64,000 nt of DNA from Bradyrhizobium sp. Its GTDB lineage: Bacteria > Pseudomonadota > Alphaproteobacteria > Rhizobiales > Xanthobacteraceae. The notes under the pieces are model-generated. The model was not told where the DNA came from, ran no database searches, and saw only the letters and a program-made list of their open reading frames with translations. The position numbers and the translations under genes are program-made. The stretch's first letter is position 1; each line of letters starts with the position of its first letter. This document shows positions 25,319 through 32,951 of this stretch, one piece after another. The stretch spans positions 62,001 to 126,000 of the forward strand of contig NZ_DAIDJE010000130.1 of assembly GCF_027451485.1 (NCBI RefSeq). The letters are read 5' to 3'.

Positions 25319-25579
25319 ATGTCAAATGATCCGAAGACCCAGTTGCACGAACCGGCTTCTACCAGGGACATCAAAGCGGTTCTGGGCGCCCTGGACGAGA
25401 ACGACCTCCTCGATATCGCCGCGCTCCGGCCAAGCCTTCGCGACCTCGATGAGGCGGCAACATGGCTCTCCGGAGATCGGGACATCTTTGGTGCCGGCGA
25501 ACCTCTAAGGGGTATCGCGGCCGAAATTGTCGCGATACTGACGCCGGACAACGACGATCAAGGTCTGCGCACGCGTTGA
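25319..25579 (+). CDS. Small hypothetical protein
   Basis: The 86-residue product is acidic and helical: STRDIKAVLGALDENDLLDI, then AALRPSLRDLDEAATWLSGD and IAAEIVAILTPDNDDQ. Amphipathic spacing and low Arg/Ser content make it protein-like compared with the antisense frame covering the same bases. The ATG at 25319 is weakly preceded by TAAGG. No known domain is recognised. It lies between FixK boxes and the hsp20 operon, so it may belong to the same stress island. Confidence 0.6.
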   Translation: MSNDPKTQLHEPASTRDIKAVLGALDENDLLDIAALRPSLRDLDEAATWLSGDRDIFGAGEPLRGIAAEIVAILTPDNDDQGLRTR

Positions 25580-25664
25580 GGTTCCGGCATGGGCTGGTCA
25601 ATTCCCATCGTTTGCGAGGTTTCGAGCGGCATTGCACGGCTTCATGTGTTCGCCGCACCCGAGC

Positions 25665-25678
25665 TTGCGCAAGATCAA
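25665..25678. promoter_or_regulatory. Relaxed FixK-type box upstream of hsp20
   Basis: TTGCGCAAGATCAA fits the relaxed FixK2 pattern TTG(A/C)-N6-(T/G)CAA. A start 41.5 bases from its centre falls near 25713, leaving about 20 bases to the hsp20 ATG, the same geometry as the other boxes in the island. Confidence 0.5.
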
Positions 25679-25732
25679 GCGCGCGCTGGGAAGACCGCCC
25701 ATGAATGACGCTCTCACAACAGAGGAGTATCG

Positions 25733-26260
25733 ATGATGACAACAGAAACCAAGCTGCCGGTCACAAGGAAAGCCAGCGAGCCGGCGTTTGCTGGTGAGGT
25801 ATGGCGCCCCTTCGAGTCGTTGCGGAAAGAAATTGACCGCGTATTCGACGATGTTAGCGAGGATTTCTGGCGCCGGCCGATCCGCTCGCTCGCTGCATTC
25901 GAAAGAGCTTGGCCGAGGAAGTTCGCCGCAGCGCCGGCCGTCGACGTCGCCGAGAGCGATAAATCGTACGAGATCACGGCCGAAATGCCGGGAATCGATG
26001 AAAAGAATATCGAGGTGAGTCTTGCCAATGGCGGAATCACCATCAAGGGCGAAAAGAAGGAAGAGGCGGAAGAAAAGAAGAAGGACTACTACGTTTCCGA
26101 GCGCCGCTACGGTTCGTTCGAGCGCTATTTCGCGCTGCCTGATGGCGTCGACACCGACAAGATCGAGGCGGCATTCAGGAATGGCGTCCTCAAGGTGACA
26201 CTGCCGAAGACGGCGGAAGCGCAAAAGCCCGCGAAAAAGATCGAGGTCAAAGCAGCCTGA
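25733..26260 (+). CDS. Hsp20/alpha-crystallin small heat-shock protein
   Basis: The 175-residue protein has an N-terminal arm with WRPFESLRKEIDRVFDDVSE. An alpha-crystallin domain spans about 65-160 (AVDVAESDKSYEITAEMPGI, then NGGITIKGEKKEE, YGSFERYFALPDGVD and NGVLKVTLPK). The LPK motif is the usual C-terminal strand, and the last residues are Lys/Ala-rich. Such proteins hold unfolding clients for Hsp70/ClpB. AGAGGAG precedes two consecutive ATGs (25733, 25736). A FixK-type box lies 55 bases upstream of the start. The two genes after it run in the same direction with a hairpin in the first gap. Confidence 0.93.
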   Translation: MMTTETKLPVTRKASEPAFAGEVWRPFESLRKEIDRVFDDVSEDFWRRPIRSLAAFERAWPRKFAAAPAVDVAESDKSYEITAEMPGIDEKNIEVSLANGGITIKGEKKEEAEEKKKDYYVSERRYGSFERYFALPDGVDTDKIEAAFRNGVLKVTLPKTAEAQKPAKKIEVKAA

Positions 26261-26280
26261 CATTTGAGTCGGAGGTCATT

Positions 26281-26309
26281 CGTGGGGCTACAGAAATGGA
26301 AGCCCCACG
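26281..26309. terminator. Hairpin between hsp20 and the next gene
   Basis: CGTGGGGCT and AGCCCCACG form nine perfect pairs around an 11-base loop, 20 bases after the hsp20 stop. Only a weak TTT follows. It may partly terminate hsp20 transcripts or protect their 3' ends, lowering expression of the two downstream genes. Confidence 0.5.
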
Positions 26310-26329
26310 ATCGAATTTGAATGGAGGGA

Positions 26330-26797
26330 ATGGTGACGGCATATCCGATCGATATCGAACCGGAACAGATCGTCAGATGGCTTGTGGCGGAACAGCAAGC
26401 CGCGCCATCGCTCTTCAGGTTTGACGCCCGACGGCGGGTGGAGGTGCGCAACATCGCCGAACGTGCGGAATATCACCTTGGTGACGAAGACCGAGAGGAT
26501 CTCAGCGAAGTCACGACGATGGCGACGTTGGAGGTGACGCCGGCGCACAGGGGCGACGGCTGGACCCTGACGATTGCGACGGAAGACGATACGGGTCCTC
26601 GTTCGTCCGGCGCCGAAGCCACCGACCAACAGATCGACCTCGGCACTTTCTATCAGCAGTTTATCCGTCAAGGTCGCGGCGTTACGGCGGTGACGGCGGA
26701 CATAGATGGGGCGCCGGCAGAGCGGCATTTGAATGAGCTTCTTGACGCCATTCTGGTAGACCGTCACCCCGCGACTGCGGGTCGTCATCACGCGTAA
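26330..26797 (+). CDS. Hypothetical protein between hsp20 and DUF1614
   Basis: The 155-residue product (ATG at 26330 after GGAGGGA; GTG at 26333 also possible) is soluble. It reads VTAYPIDIEPEQIVRWLVAE, FRFDARRRVEVRNIAERAEY, ATLEVTPAHRGDGWTLTIAT and QQIDLGTFYQQFIRQGRGVT. It looks like a mixed alpha/beta protein with no signal or membrane segment. I recognise no family. It sits 12 bases before the DUF1614 membrane protein and after hsp20, suggesting a shared stress-related operon. Confidence 0.7.
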   Translation: MVTAYPIDIEPEQIVRWLVAEQQAAPSLFRFDARRRVEVRNIAERAEYHLGDEDREDLSEVTTMATLEVTPAHRGDGWTLTIATEDDTGPRSSGAEATDQQIDLGTFYQQFIRQGRGVTAVTADIDGAPAERHLNELLDAILVDRHPATAGRHHA

Positions 26798-26809
26798 GGA
26801 AAGGTCCAG

Positions 26810-27478
26810 GTGCCCGCCTTCGCCTTGCTCTTCTTCCTGACCCTGCTGGTCCTTTCCCCGCTTCTATTTGGCGGGCTCATGCTTGCAAGCCTTGAAAAGC
26901 TGCACCTTGGCCCATCGGTCGCACTGACACTCGTGGTCGCAATGTTTCTCGGAGGCCTGGTAAATATTCCAATCGTGAGGCTTCGCCGGGAAAGACAAGT
27001 CCAAAATAATCCGCTCGCGGTCTATGGGCTCGCGGACTTCTGGCCGCAATTCGCAAGGCACGCACAGCAGACGATCATTGCCGTCAACCTTGGTGGATGC
27101 ATCATCCCTGTCGCACTGTGCGCTTACGAGATTACTTATCTTGCAACGCTCGCTCCGCGCGCGCTGGCGCTGGGCATGTTCGGGTGCCTCGTCAATATCG
27201 GCATCTGCTATTCGGTAGCACAACCGGTCAAGGGAATTGGCATCGCCATGCCAGCGTTTCTGTCTCCCTTTGCGGCTGCCGTGCTCGCTCTTCTGCTCGT
27301 ACCCGAAGCGGCGCCGCCGGTAGCCTTTGTGATCGGCGTCACGGGTCCGTTGATCGGCGCGGACCTTTTGCACCTCAAGGAGATTGAAGCAACCGACGCA
27401 GGCGTCGCGAGTATCGGCGGAGCCGGCACTTTTGATGGCATCGTGCTCTCCGGGATCATTGCCGCGTATCTTGCCTGA
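26810..27478 (+). CDS. DUF1614 multi-pass membrane protein
   Basis: The 222-residue protein starts at a GTG 12 bases after the previous stop. It has about six to seven hydrophobic helices and the DUF1614 landmarks FLGGLVNIPI, NLGGCIIPVALCAYEITYL, GIAMPAFLSPFAAAVLALLL and SIGGAGTFDGIVLSGIIAAY. The family is an uncharacterised inner-membrane protein. Pairs of conserved Gly/Asn/Pro inside helices suggest a transporter or channel, which is inference. It is convergent with rtcB, with only five bases between stops. Confidence 0.85.
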   Translation: MPAFALLFFLTLLVLSPLLFGGLMLASLEKLHLGPSVALTLVVAMFLGGLVNIPIVRLRRERQVQNNPLAVYGLADFWPQFARHAQQTIIAVNLGGCIIPVALCAYEITYLATLAPRALALGMFGCLVNIGICYSVAQPVKGIGIAMPAFLSPFAAAVLALLLVPEAAPPVAFVIGVTGPLIGADLLHLKEIEATDAGVASIGGAGTFDGIVLSGIIAAYLA

Positions 27479-27483
27479 AAGGG

Positions 27484-28914
27484 CTATCCCTTGACGCAAA
27501 TCAGGGGCCGCAGCCGCGCCACCCTGCGCGCGAGCCCGGCGCGTTCCGCCGCCGCGACCACGGCTCCGACATCCTTGTAGGCCCCCGGCGCTTCCTCGGC
27601 GACGCCGCGGGTCGACGGGCTGCGGATCAAGATTCCCTGCGCGGCCAAATCATCGACGATCTTGCGCCCGCTCCACTGCTTCAGCGCCGCATGACGAGAC
27701 AGCGCCCGACCTGCTCCGTGGCAGGCCGAGGAGAATGCTTGTGCTTCGCTCCTGGCATCGCCGACAAGGATGTACGAGCCCGTGCCCATGCTGCCGCCGA
27801 TCAATACCGGCTGGCCCACCGGACGCAGCGCTGCCGGCAGGCTTTCGTGACCTGGCCCGAAGGCCCGCGTCGCACCCTTGCGATGCACGAACAGCTTCCG
27901 CTGTTTCCCTTCGACCAGATGGGTTTCCACCTTGCAGGTATTGTGGGACACGTCGAAGAGGACACGAAGCTCAGAATGCGGAAAGAAGTGGGCGAAGACG
28001 CGCCGGGCGTAATGACCGAGAATTTCCCGGTTTGCCAGCGCACAGTTGGTGGCCGCACGCATGGCGCCGAGATAACGCTGACCAACTTCGGAATTGATTG
28101 GCGCACAGGCCAGTTCGCGGTCCGGAAGCACGATGCCGTTCTCAGCAGCCGTCACCACCATTTCTTTGAGGAATTCGGACCCGATCTGATGTCCGAGGCC
28201 GCGAGAGCCACAGTGAATGGTGACAACGACATTGTCCTTCGCGATTCCGAAAATTTCGGCAACGACGGGATCAAAGATCTCCGCCACAGCCTGGACTTCA
28301 AGATAATGATTGCCGGAGCCCAGCGTCCCCATCTCTTCGCGCTGGCGTTCCTTGGCGCGATCAGAGACGCATTCAGGCCGCGCTCCGGCCATCCGCCCTT
28401 CTTCCTCGATGCGCTCGAGATCGGCTTCTTCTCCCCAGCCGCGCTCAACCGCCCACTGCGCGCCCCCGGCGAGCATGGCGTCCATATCGATTGCATCCAG
28501 CGTGATCGTCCCAGTGCCACCCACCCCGGCAGGAATCTGCCGCAACAGGGAATCGGCAAGCTGTTTCTGCTTTGGCAAGATCTCGGCGACCTTGAGCCCC
28601 GTGAGCATGGTCCGGACGCCGCAGGAAATATCGAAGCCGACGCCTCCTGCGGAGACGATGCCTCCGTGATCGGGATCGAATGCGGCGACGCCGCCGATCG
28701 GGAATCCATATCCCCAGTGCCCATCCGGCATCACGTAGGAACCGCGCACTATGCCGGGCAAGGTTGCCACATTGGTCGCCTGTGCGATTGCCTTGTCGTC
28801 CATACTCTCTATGAGACCCTGGTCGGCGTAGATCACAACGGGCACACGCATTGCGCCGGAGGGCTCCAACCGCCACGTCGTCGGGTCAATCCGGGTGAAA
28901 AGCGCTGTCTCCAT
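27484..28914 (-). CDS. rtcB: RtcB-family RNA-splicing ligase
   Basis: The 476-residue protein is a full-length RtcB. Metal and guanylylation residues are visible: GFDISCGVRTML (Cys), GSGNHYLEVQ (His), TIHCGSRGLGHQIG, and near the C-terminus SACHGAGRALSR with the nucleophilic His of the GTP-dependent ligase. RtcB joins 2',3'-cyclic phosphate or 3'-phosphate ends to 5'-OH ends, repairing cleaved tRNA or rRNA. Archease, its activator, is encoded nine bases upstream in the same operon, and a perfect FixK/FNR box precedes that gene. Repair would therefore be induced under low oxygen or a related stress. Confidence 0.95.
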   Translation of the reverse strand: METALFTRIDPTTWRLEPSGAMRVPVVIYADQGLIESMDDKAIAQATNVATLPGIVRGSYVMPDGHWGYGFPIGGVAAFDPDHGGIVSAGGVGFDISCGVRTMLTGLKVAEILPKQKQLADSLLRQIPAGVGGTGTITLDAIDMDAMLAGGAQWAVERGWGEEADLERIEEEGRMAGARPECVSDRAKERQREEMGTLGSGNHYLEVQAVAEIFDPVVAEIFGIAKDNVVVTIHCGSRGLGHQIGSEFLKEMVVTAAENGIVLPDRELACAPINSEVGQRYLGAMRAATNCALANREILGHYARRVFAHFFPHSELRVLFDVSHNTCKVETHLVEGKQRKLFVHRKGATRAFGPGHESLPAALRPVGQPVLIGGSMGTGSYILVGDARSEAQAFSSACHGAGRALSRHAALKQWSGRKIVDDLAAQGILIRSPSTRGVAEEAPGAYKDVGAVVAAAERAGLARRVARLRPLICVKG

Positions 28915-28923
28915 ACGAACGCC

Positions 28924-29394
28924 CTAGACGTCCACGACACAGGCGGCTGACCAAAGGCCGTCAGAACCTCGGGTGACCTCGAGGGCGGTGTAAGTGGCAC
29001 CTTTCGGCTCGGCCGCGGGAGCATGCCGCGGGACATCGACGGGCTCTCCCAATAGCGTTCCCTTCAGCCGGCCTTGCTCGATCTGGACCATGAATTGTCC
29101 GAACAACATCCGGCGCACCGCCATTTCATAGATGATCGCATTGAGCCATTCGACAAACAGCAGTTCGAGGTCCGGCGCGCTGCAACTCACGCTGACTTCT
29201 GATCGGGGAAGCACGTTCGCGTCCGTCACCACCGCCGTCAGGGCTTTGGCCGCCTGCTCGAAAGCCTCGGCGGGCGTGCTGCCCCAACCCCGCACGCCGA
29301 TGTCGGCATCGTGAGCAAAGTGTTCCCACCGGCCGCCGCCGGTAAACTCCGACGATCGACGGCAACCCGCGGGCGCAGCTCCAAATGCTTGCAT
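28924..29394 (-). CDS. Archease, RtcB activator
   Basis: The product is about 156 residues from the ATG at 29394. The archease core is HFAHDADIGVRGWGSTPAEA, then FEQAAKALTAVV, LELLFVEWLNAIIYEMAV and the C-terminal ATYTALEV. The Asp residues at the N-terminal loop and the C-terminus bind the metal that promotes RtcB guanylylation. A TTG/ATG-type start further up (29427) would lie upstream of the transcription start expected from the FixK box at 29445, so 29394 is preferred. It is immediately followed by rtcB. Confidence 0.88.
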   Translation of the reverse strand: MQAFGAAPAGCRRSSEFTGGGRWEHFAHDADIGVRGWGSTPAEAFEQAAKALTAVVTDANVLPRSEVSVSCSAPDLELLFVEWLNAIIYEMAVRRMLFGQFMVQIEQGRLKGTLLGEPVDVPRHAPAAEPKGATYTALEVTRGSDGLWSAACVVDV

Positions 29395-29444
29395 GGTCAG
29401 CCTCGCTTGAGGCTGATAGATCAACACTCCTTGCCGGTCTGAGG

Positions 29445-29458
29445 TTGATGCAGATCAA
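29445..29458. promoter_or_regulatory. FixK/FNR box controlling archease-rtcB
   Basis: TTGATGCAGATCAA fits TTGAT-N4-ATCAA perfectly. Centre 29451.5; a start 41.5 bases leftward falls near 29410, leaving about 16 bases to the archease ATG. Confidence 0.75.
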
Positions 29459-29710
29459 CATGCATCGCCGGCGACCGGGAGGGGACCATCCTGGGTGGGA
29501 GCGAGGCTTACGGCGAGGCGCTGCATCTGTCGTCAGAAGCCGACGCCTATTTCGCCACGCACGGATGCCCAAGCGCTCCAACCCGCCTCGGATGAAATGC
29601 GAACACAGAACCGCTCTCGCAAAGGAGATTGCACTCTCTCACGTAACCCGCTGACGCCGATCCGTGCTCGCCAAGCGACTAAAGCTCGCGGGCTTGTCCT
29701 TCCCCACGCC

Positions 29711-29724
29711 TTGACCTCGATCAA
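29711..29724. promoter_or_regulatory. FixK/FNR box controlling the SagB/nitroreductase-like gene
   Basis: TTGACCTCGATCAA fits TTGA-N6-TCAA. Centre 29717.5; a start 41.5 bases rightward falls near 29759, leaving about 20 bases to the ATG at 29779. Confidence 0.75.
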
Positions 29725-29778
29725 CAAACAACTGCCGCTTCTGGTCAAGCGTTTGCTTCCATTACATGGGAGGGTCTC

Positions 29779-30438
29779 ATGATGACGCGCCGGCAAACCA
29801 ATTTCGCACTTCTATCCGCCGCTTCGGTCGCGGCAACCGGAATTGCAGCAGCTTCTGACGCCAAGATCATGCAGCTTCCGCCGGCGCGAACGTCGGGTGG
29901 AATGCCCCTGAATGAGGCCCTGATGCTCCGCCATTCGACGCGCGAATATTCCAGCAGACATCTGGACCCCCAGCTACTGTCCGACCTGTTGTGGTCCGCA
30001 TTCGGCATCAACCGACCGAGCGGGGACCGGACCGCACCATACTGGCGGCACATTATGGTCATCGATGTCTATGCGGTGATGGCGAACGGTACTTGGCTTT
30101 ACGATCCCAGGCGTCATGTCCTTGCCCGGCATCTTGAAGATGATATTCGCGCCAGAACCGGCCTGCAGGATTTTGTCGGAACTGCGCCGCTGAATTTGGT
30201 CTACGTTGCGCACGGCGAACGCATGCTAGATGCGTCGGCCGAGGACCGGCGCCTTTATGCATCAGCCGACGCCTGCTTCATCGGGCAAAATGTCTATCTG
30301 TTCTGTGCATCGGAAGGACTCGCAACGGTGTTTCGCGGCGCAGTCGATCAAAGAGCCCTCGCCCAAGCCATGCAGCTTGGCAACGATGAGTTCGTTACCT
30401 TTGCCCAAACGGTTGGATATCCGGCACACGCCGGATAA
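29779..30438 (+). CDS. Exported SagB/nitroreductase-family flavoprotein
   Basis: The 219-residue protein begins with an Arg-containing export signal (MTRRQTNFALLSAASVAATG, then IAAAS). A short nitroreductase-fold domain follows: LRHSTREYSSRHLDPQLLSD, LWSAFGINRPSG, DFVGTAPLNLVYVA and YLFCASEGLATVFRGAVD. The family binds FMN as a dimer and reduces nitro, quinone or thiazoline-type groups with NAD(P)H; SagB-type members oxidise peptide azolines. A periplasmic location is unusual because NAD(P)H is cytoplasmic, so the electron donor is unclear. GGGAGGG precedes twin ATGs. A FixK/FNR box sits 55 bases upstream, indicating low-oxygen control. No peptide or cyclodehydratase genes are nearby. Confidence 0.85.
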   Translation: MMTRRQTNFALLSAASVAATGIAAASDAKIMQLPPARTSGGMPLNEALMLRHSTREYSSRHLDPQLLSDLLWSAFGINRPSGDRTAPYWRHIMVIDVYAVMANGTWLYDPRRHVLARHLEDDIRARTGLQDFVGTAPLNLVYVAHGERMLDASAEDRRLYASADACFIGQNVYLFCASEGLATVFRGAVDQRALAQAMQLGNDEFVTFAQTVGYPAHAG

Positions 30439-30905
30439 GCAGGTCTCGCTAGTGGTTGCGTTCTAACATCCGCACCACTCAGCAGATCGCCGCGCACGCC
30501 ACACGGGGGCGACGCCACCGGTTCGGCAAGCGCAAACCGCTGCTTACGGGGTTATTTCCCTGGCAACCGGTTCCAGGAACGATTAGCATGCAAGTACCAC
30601 TGGCCGAGACCCCAAGGTAGGCGCCGGTGGCTGAGAGACCGGTTCGTGCTCCCGCCTGTAACGCGAAGGAGCGCACGGTGCCTTTCCGCCGTCCCAACTC
30701 ATTCAATCATGTGGCCGTGGTGACGCGCGCCCGGACGCTGATCAAGCACTCGAAAGGCCTGCTCGAACAAGCCTCTACCAGTACATTTCTGGGCGTCAGA
30801 CATTACGACCCATTCCCTCTCGCGGAGCGCTCCAAAAGGGTACCGTCGCTCAAGGTCATTGACGGGGATCAAGGCCGAACAGAGCGAGTGGATTATTCGG
30901 TCGCC
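30439..30905. other. Intergenic stretch
   Basis: About 470 bases after the nitroreductase gene. Frames in it are in phase with the next small gene but have a composition unlike it. An 11-base palindrome GTTCCAGGAAC (30564-30574 approx.) is present, but the following bases do not make an EcfG promoter. I see nothing else. Confidence 0.4.
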
Positions 30906-31136
30906 ATGGAGTGGCAGACCATAAGAACCGCGCCGTTCGGTCGCGATTTGCAATTGGCCGTCATTAAAGCGGGTGGGGTTTACGCGCTCATATTTCCGTG
31001 CCGCCGCGTTCTTCGCGGCTGGGTCAAGGCAGAAACCAACGAGTACGTTTATGTTCGGCCGACCCATTGGCGGGAGTGGAAAGACTGCAACTCAGTGCTC
31101 TTTCCTCTCGCCACGAGCCTTGAGAAGGACGGCTAG
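30906..31136 (+). CDS. Small Trp/Arg-rich hypothetical protein
   Basis: The 76-residue product (MEWQTIRTAPFGRDLQLAVI, then KAGGVYALIFPCRRVLRGWV and YVYVRPTHWREW) has the look of a compact beta-rich rhizobial orphan family with a terminal PTHWREW motif. The frame is open upstream, but residues before the ATG at 30906 are of different composition, so I start here. Function unknown. Its last 45 bases overlap the convergent small gene at 31092. Confidence 0.65.
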   Translation: MEWQTIRTAPFGRDLQLAVIKAGGVYALIFPCRRVLRGWVKAETNEYVYVRPTHWREWKDCNSVLFPLATSLEKDG

Positions 31137-31253
31137 CTTTGTCTCTTCCTCCGCCAGTTCTCGTTCAATGACAGCGCGCTTTCGCGGGTCCTTCTCGGTC
31201 TCGAGCAACTTTCTGAAATGCTCGATATTTGCCCTTACGATCCAGTCCGGCAT
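31092..31253 (-). CDS. Tiny helical hypothetical protein
   Basis: The 53-residue product (MPDWIVRANIEHFRKLLETE, then KDPRKRAVIERELAEEETKL) is highly charged and predicted to be a helical hairpin. Similar tiny proteins recur in rhizobial genomes and elsewhere in this window (37486, 48461, 50557). The longer upstream frame is unlike it, so the ATG at 31253 is chosen. It overlaps the 3' end of the convergent gene at 30906. Function unknown. Confidence 0.6.
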   Translation of the reverse strand: MPDWIVRANIEHFRKLLETEKDPRKRAVIERELAEEETKLAVLLKARGERKEH

Positions 31254-31532
31254 TGTGAGTACCCCGCTCTCACCATCGCCCTTTCCTCTAACTTGAGGCG
31301 CGAGGGCACCGCGCACAAGACCAAAGTTCAAAAAAGGAACATTCGGGCGATGCTGACGGGGGGCGGGCTGAATGCCCGTCTGTTCCAAGAGCTTGCCGGG
31401 CGACGGCGACCGCCTCCCCTATGATCCGTGGCGGCTGGCAGCACGGATCTGGGGAGAAATGTCCAACAAGTAACCTATGTTATTTGCCCCAAAATCTACC
31501 ATCCCCATTTTGCCCGGGGCTGGGAAAAGTCA

Positions 31533-31736
31533 ATGGAAACACCGACCTTCACTGCTGAATTCAAGATCGGCGCGCGTATAAGGATCACCGATGCCGCTGG
31601 GCCGCGCCTTGCCAGCAAGCAGGGCATCGTCGTCGGCTCCGGCAGATACCGGGATTCAGTTCGCATAACCCTCGACGGCTACAAAACGTCGATGACCCTG
31701 CACAAGAAGTACCTCTGTTTCGAGGAGATGTCCTGA
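31533..31736 (+). CDS. Small KOW-like hypothetical protein
   Basis: The 67-residue product reads FTAEFKIGARIRITDAAGPR, SKQGIVVGSGRYRDSVRITL and a basic end with Tyr and Lys. The pattern of short strands with GxRIRITD and QGIVVG resembles a KOW/SH3-like barrel that binds RNA or DNA. That is inferred from pattern only. The ATG at 31533 is preceded by GGGAAAAG. It stands alone, convergent with the CapA gene across 52 bases. Confidence 0.6.
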   Translation: METPTFTAEFKIGARIRITDAAGPRLASKQGIVVGSGRYRDSVRITLDGYKTSMTLHKKYLCFEEMS

Positions 31737-31788
31737 TTCAAGAAGGCAGTCCGAACGCCGCAAGGACCGGATGCGTTCCATTCCTTGA

Positions 31789-32940
31789 TTAGATACTGCC
31801 GGCCGATGTAATGGCGACTTCCAGCTGGCCGTCGGGCGCAAGCACGACTCTTGTTCCAAATCGCCGGCATTCCCGATCGAGTGTCGCCTGAATCCATTCG
31901 ATGTCGCCTTGCGACGGAATGGACAGACGGAACTTTCTAATCTGAAAGGGCGCCAATTTGAGTGCGGAAAGGCACCCCCGGCCCGAATCCAGATCGGCAA
32001 AATACATCAGCACGAGGTCATCGCGGTAGCGATCGTGCCCGCGGATACCTTCATAATCATTCAGAAAATCACCGCAGCCGTACAGGATGAGGCGATCGCG
32101 ATAGATTTCGATTGGCCTCGGATGGTGTGACGAATGTCCGTGAATGATCGACACGCCCGCCTTGTCGATCAGCTTGCGAGCGAAGCTTCGCTGCTGCTCC
32201 GCCGGGACCTGGTATCCCCAATTAGACCCCCAGTGAATCGAAACGACCACAAGATCGCCTGGCTTGCTGAGCGCTAGAATCCGTGCAGCGACCCGCAGCG
32301 CGGTCGTCTCGGACAGATCGGACAGAAAATTGACCCCTGGATCACGGTTCGTCGCCGCCCAGTCAACGGGTATACCGCTCGACGGCGAGCCGAACGAGAA
32401 TACCAGGAGGCGTTTTTTCGACAGATTGAGCACGGCCGGCGCGCGAGCCTCTGCTTCGTTCCACCCCGCGCCGGCCGCCTTGATGTCCAGCCTCTGCAGA
32501 GTCGCCAAGGTCTCCTTCAAACCGGCGCGCCCCCAGTCGAGCACGTGGTTGTTAGCCAACGTGCAGCAATCGATCCCGGCGGCGGCAAGACATGCGGCAT
32601 TTTCCGGGCTCATGCGGTAATTGATGCCCTTATCTACGTGATCATCACTGCGGGTCACTGCGGTTTCCAGATTGATGATGCGCGCATCCGGCTGCATATG
32701 CCCGAGATATTCCAGCGCCTCGCCCCAGACATAGGATGGGTGATTGCGCCGCGGAACCGGCCCGTTCGCCTGCTCGGCAAGCAGAACGTAATCCCCGGCC
32801 GAGCTCATGTAGTCCTCGTAGATTTCGGGACTGCAGGGATCGGTCAGTATCTGGTCGATACCACGACCGCACATGACATCGCCGCACAAAAACAGCCGTA
32901 GCGATCGTTGATGGACATGCGGCTCCCGATGCTCGTGCAT
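31789..32940 (-). CDS. CapA-family (poly-gamma-glutamate/PGA_cap) metallophosphatase-like protein
   Basis: The 383-residue protein has the CapA calcineurin-like layout. LFLCGDVMCGRGIDQIL supplies the first metal Asp, INLETAVTRSDD and LANNHVLDWGR the Asn-His. VVSIHWGSNWGYQVP and IHGHSSHHPRPIEIY supply later His residues, and YGCGDFLNDYEG closes the domain. CapA proteins act in capsule or poly-glutamate handling, but many homologues are stand-alone hydrolases. There is no signal peptide, so it may be cytosolic. The gene follows the MBL-fold gene by 11 bases in one operon, with a FixK/FNR box upstream of that operon. Confidence 0.85.
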   Translation of the reverse strand: MHEHREPHVHQRSLRLFLCGDVMCGRGIDQILTDPCSPEIYEDYMSSAGDYVLLAEQANGPVPRRNHPSYVWGEALEYLGHMQPDARIINLETAVTRSDDHVDKGINYRMSPENAACLAAAGIDCCTLANNHVLDWGRAGLKETLATLQRLDIKAAGAGWNEAEARAPAVLNLSKKRLLVFSFGSPSSGIPVDWAATNRDPGVNFLSDLSETTALRVAARILALSKPGDLVVVSIHWGSNWGYQVPAEQQRSFARKLIDKAGVSIIHGHSSHHPRPIEIYRDRLILYGCGDFLNDYEGIRGHDRYRDDLVLMYFADLDSGRGCLSALKLAPFQIRKFRLSIPSQGDIEWIQATLDRECRRFGTRVVLAPDGQLEVAITSAGSI

Positions 32941-32951
32941 GCAATGCCACC

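Larger units (their letters stand above)
29395..29778. promoter_or_regulatory. Divergent control region between archease-rtcB and the nitroreductase gene
   Basis: About 380 bases contain two strict FixK/FNR boxes, one near each divergent start, and no convincing gene. Short plus-strand frames here are rich in Arg and His and overlap the boxes. Confidence 0.6.
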
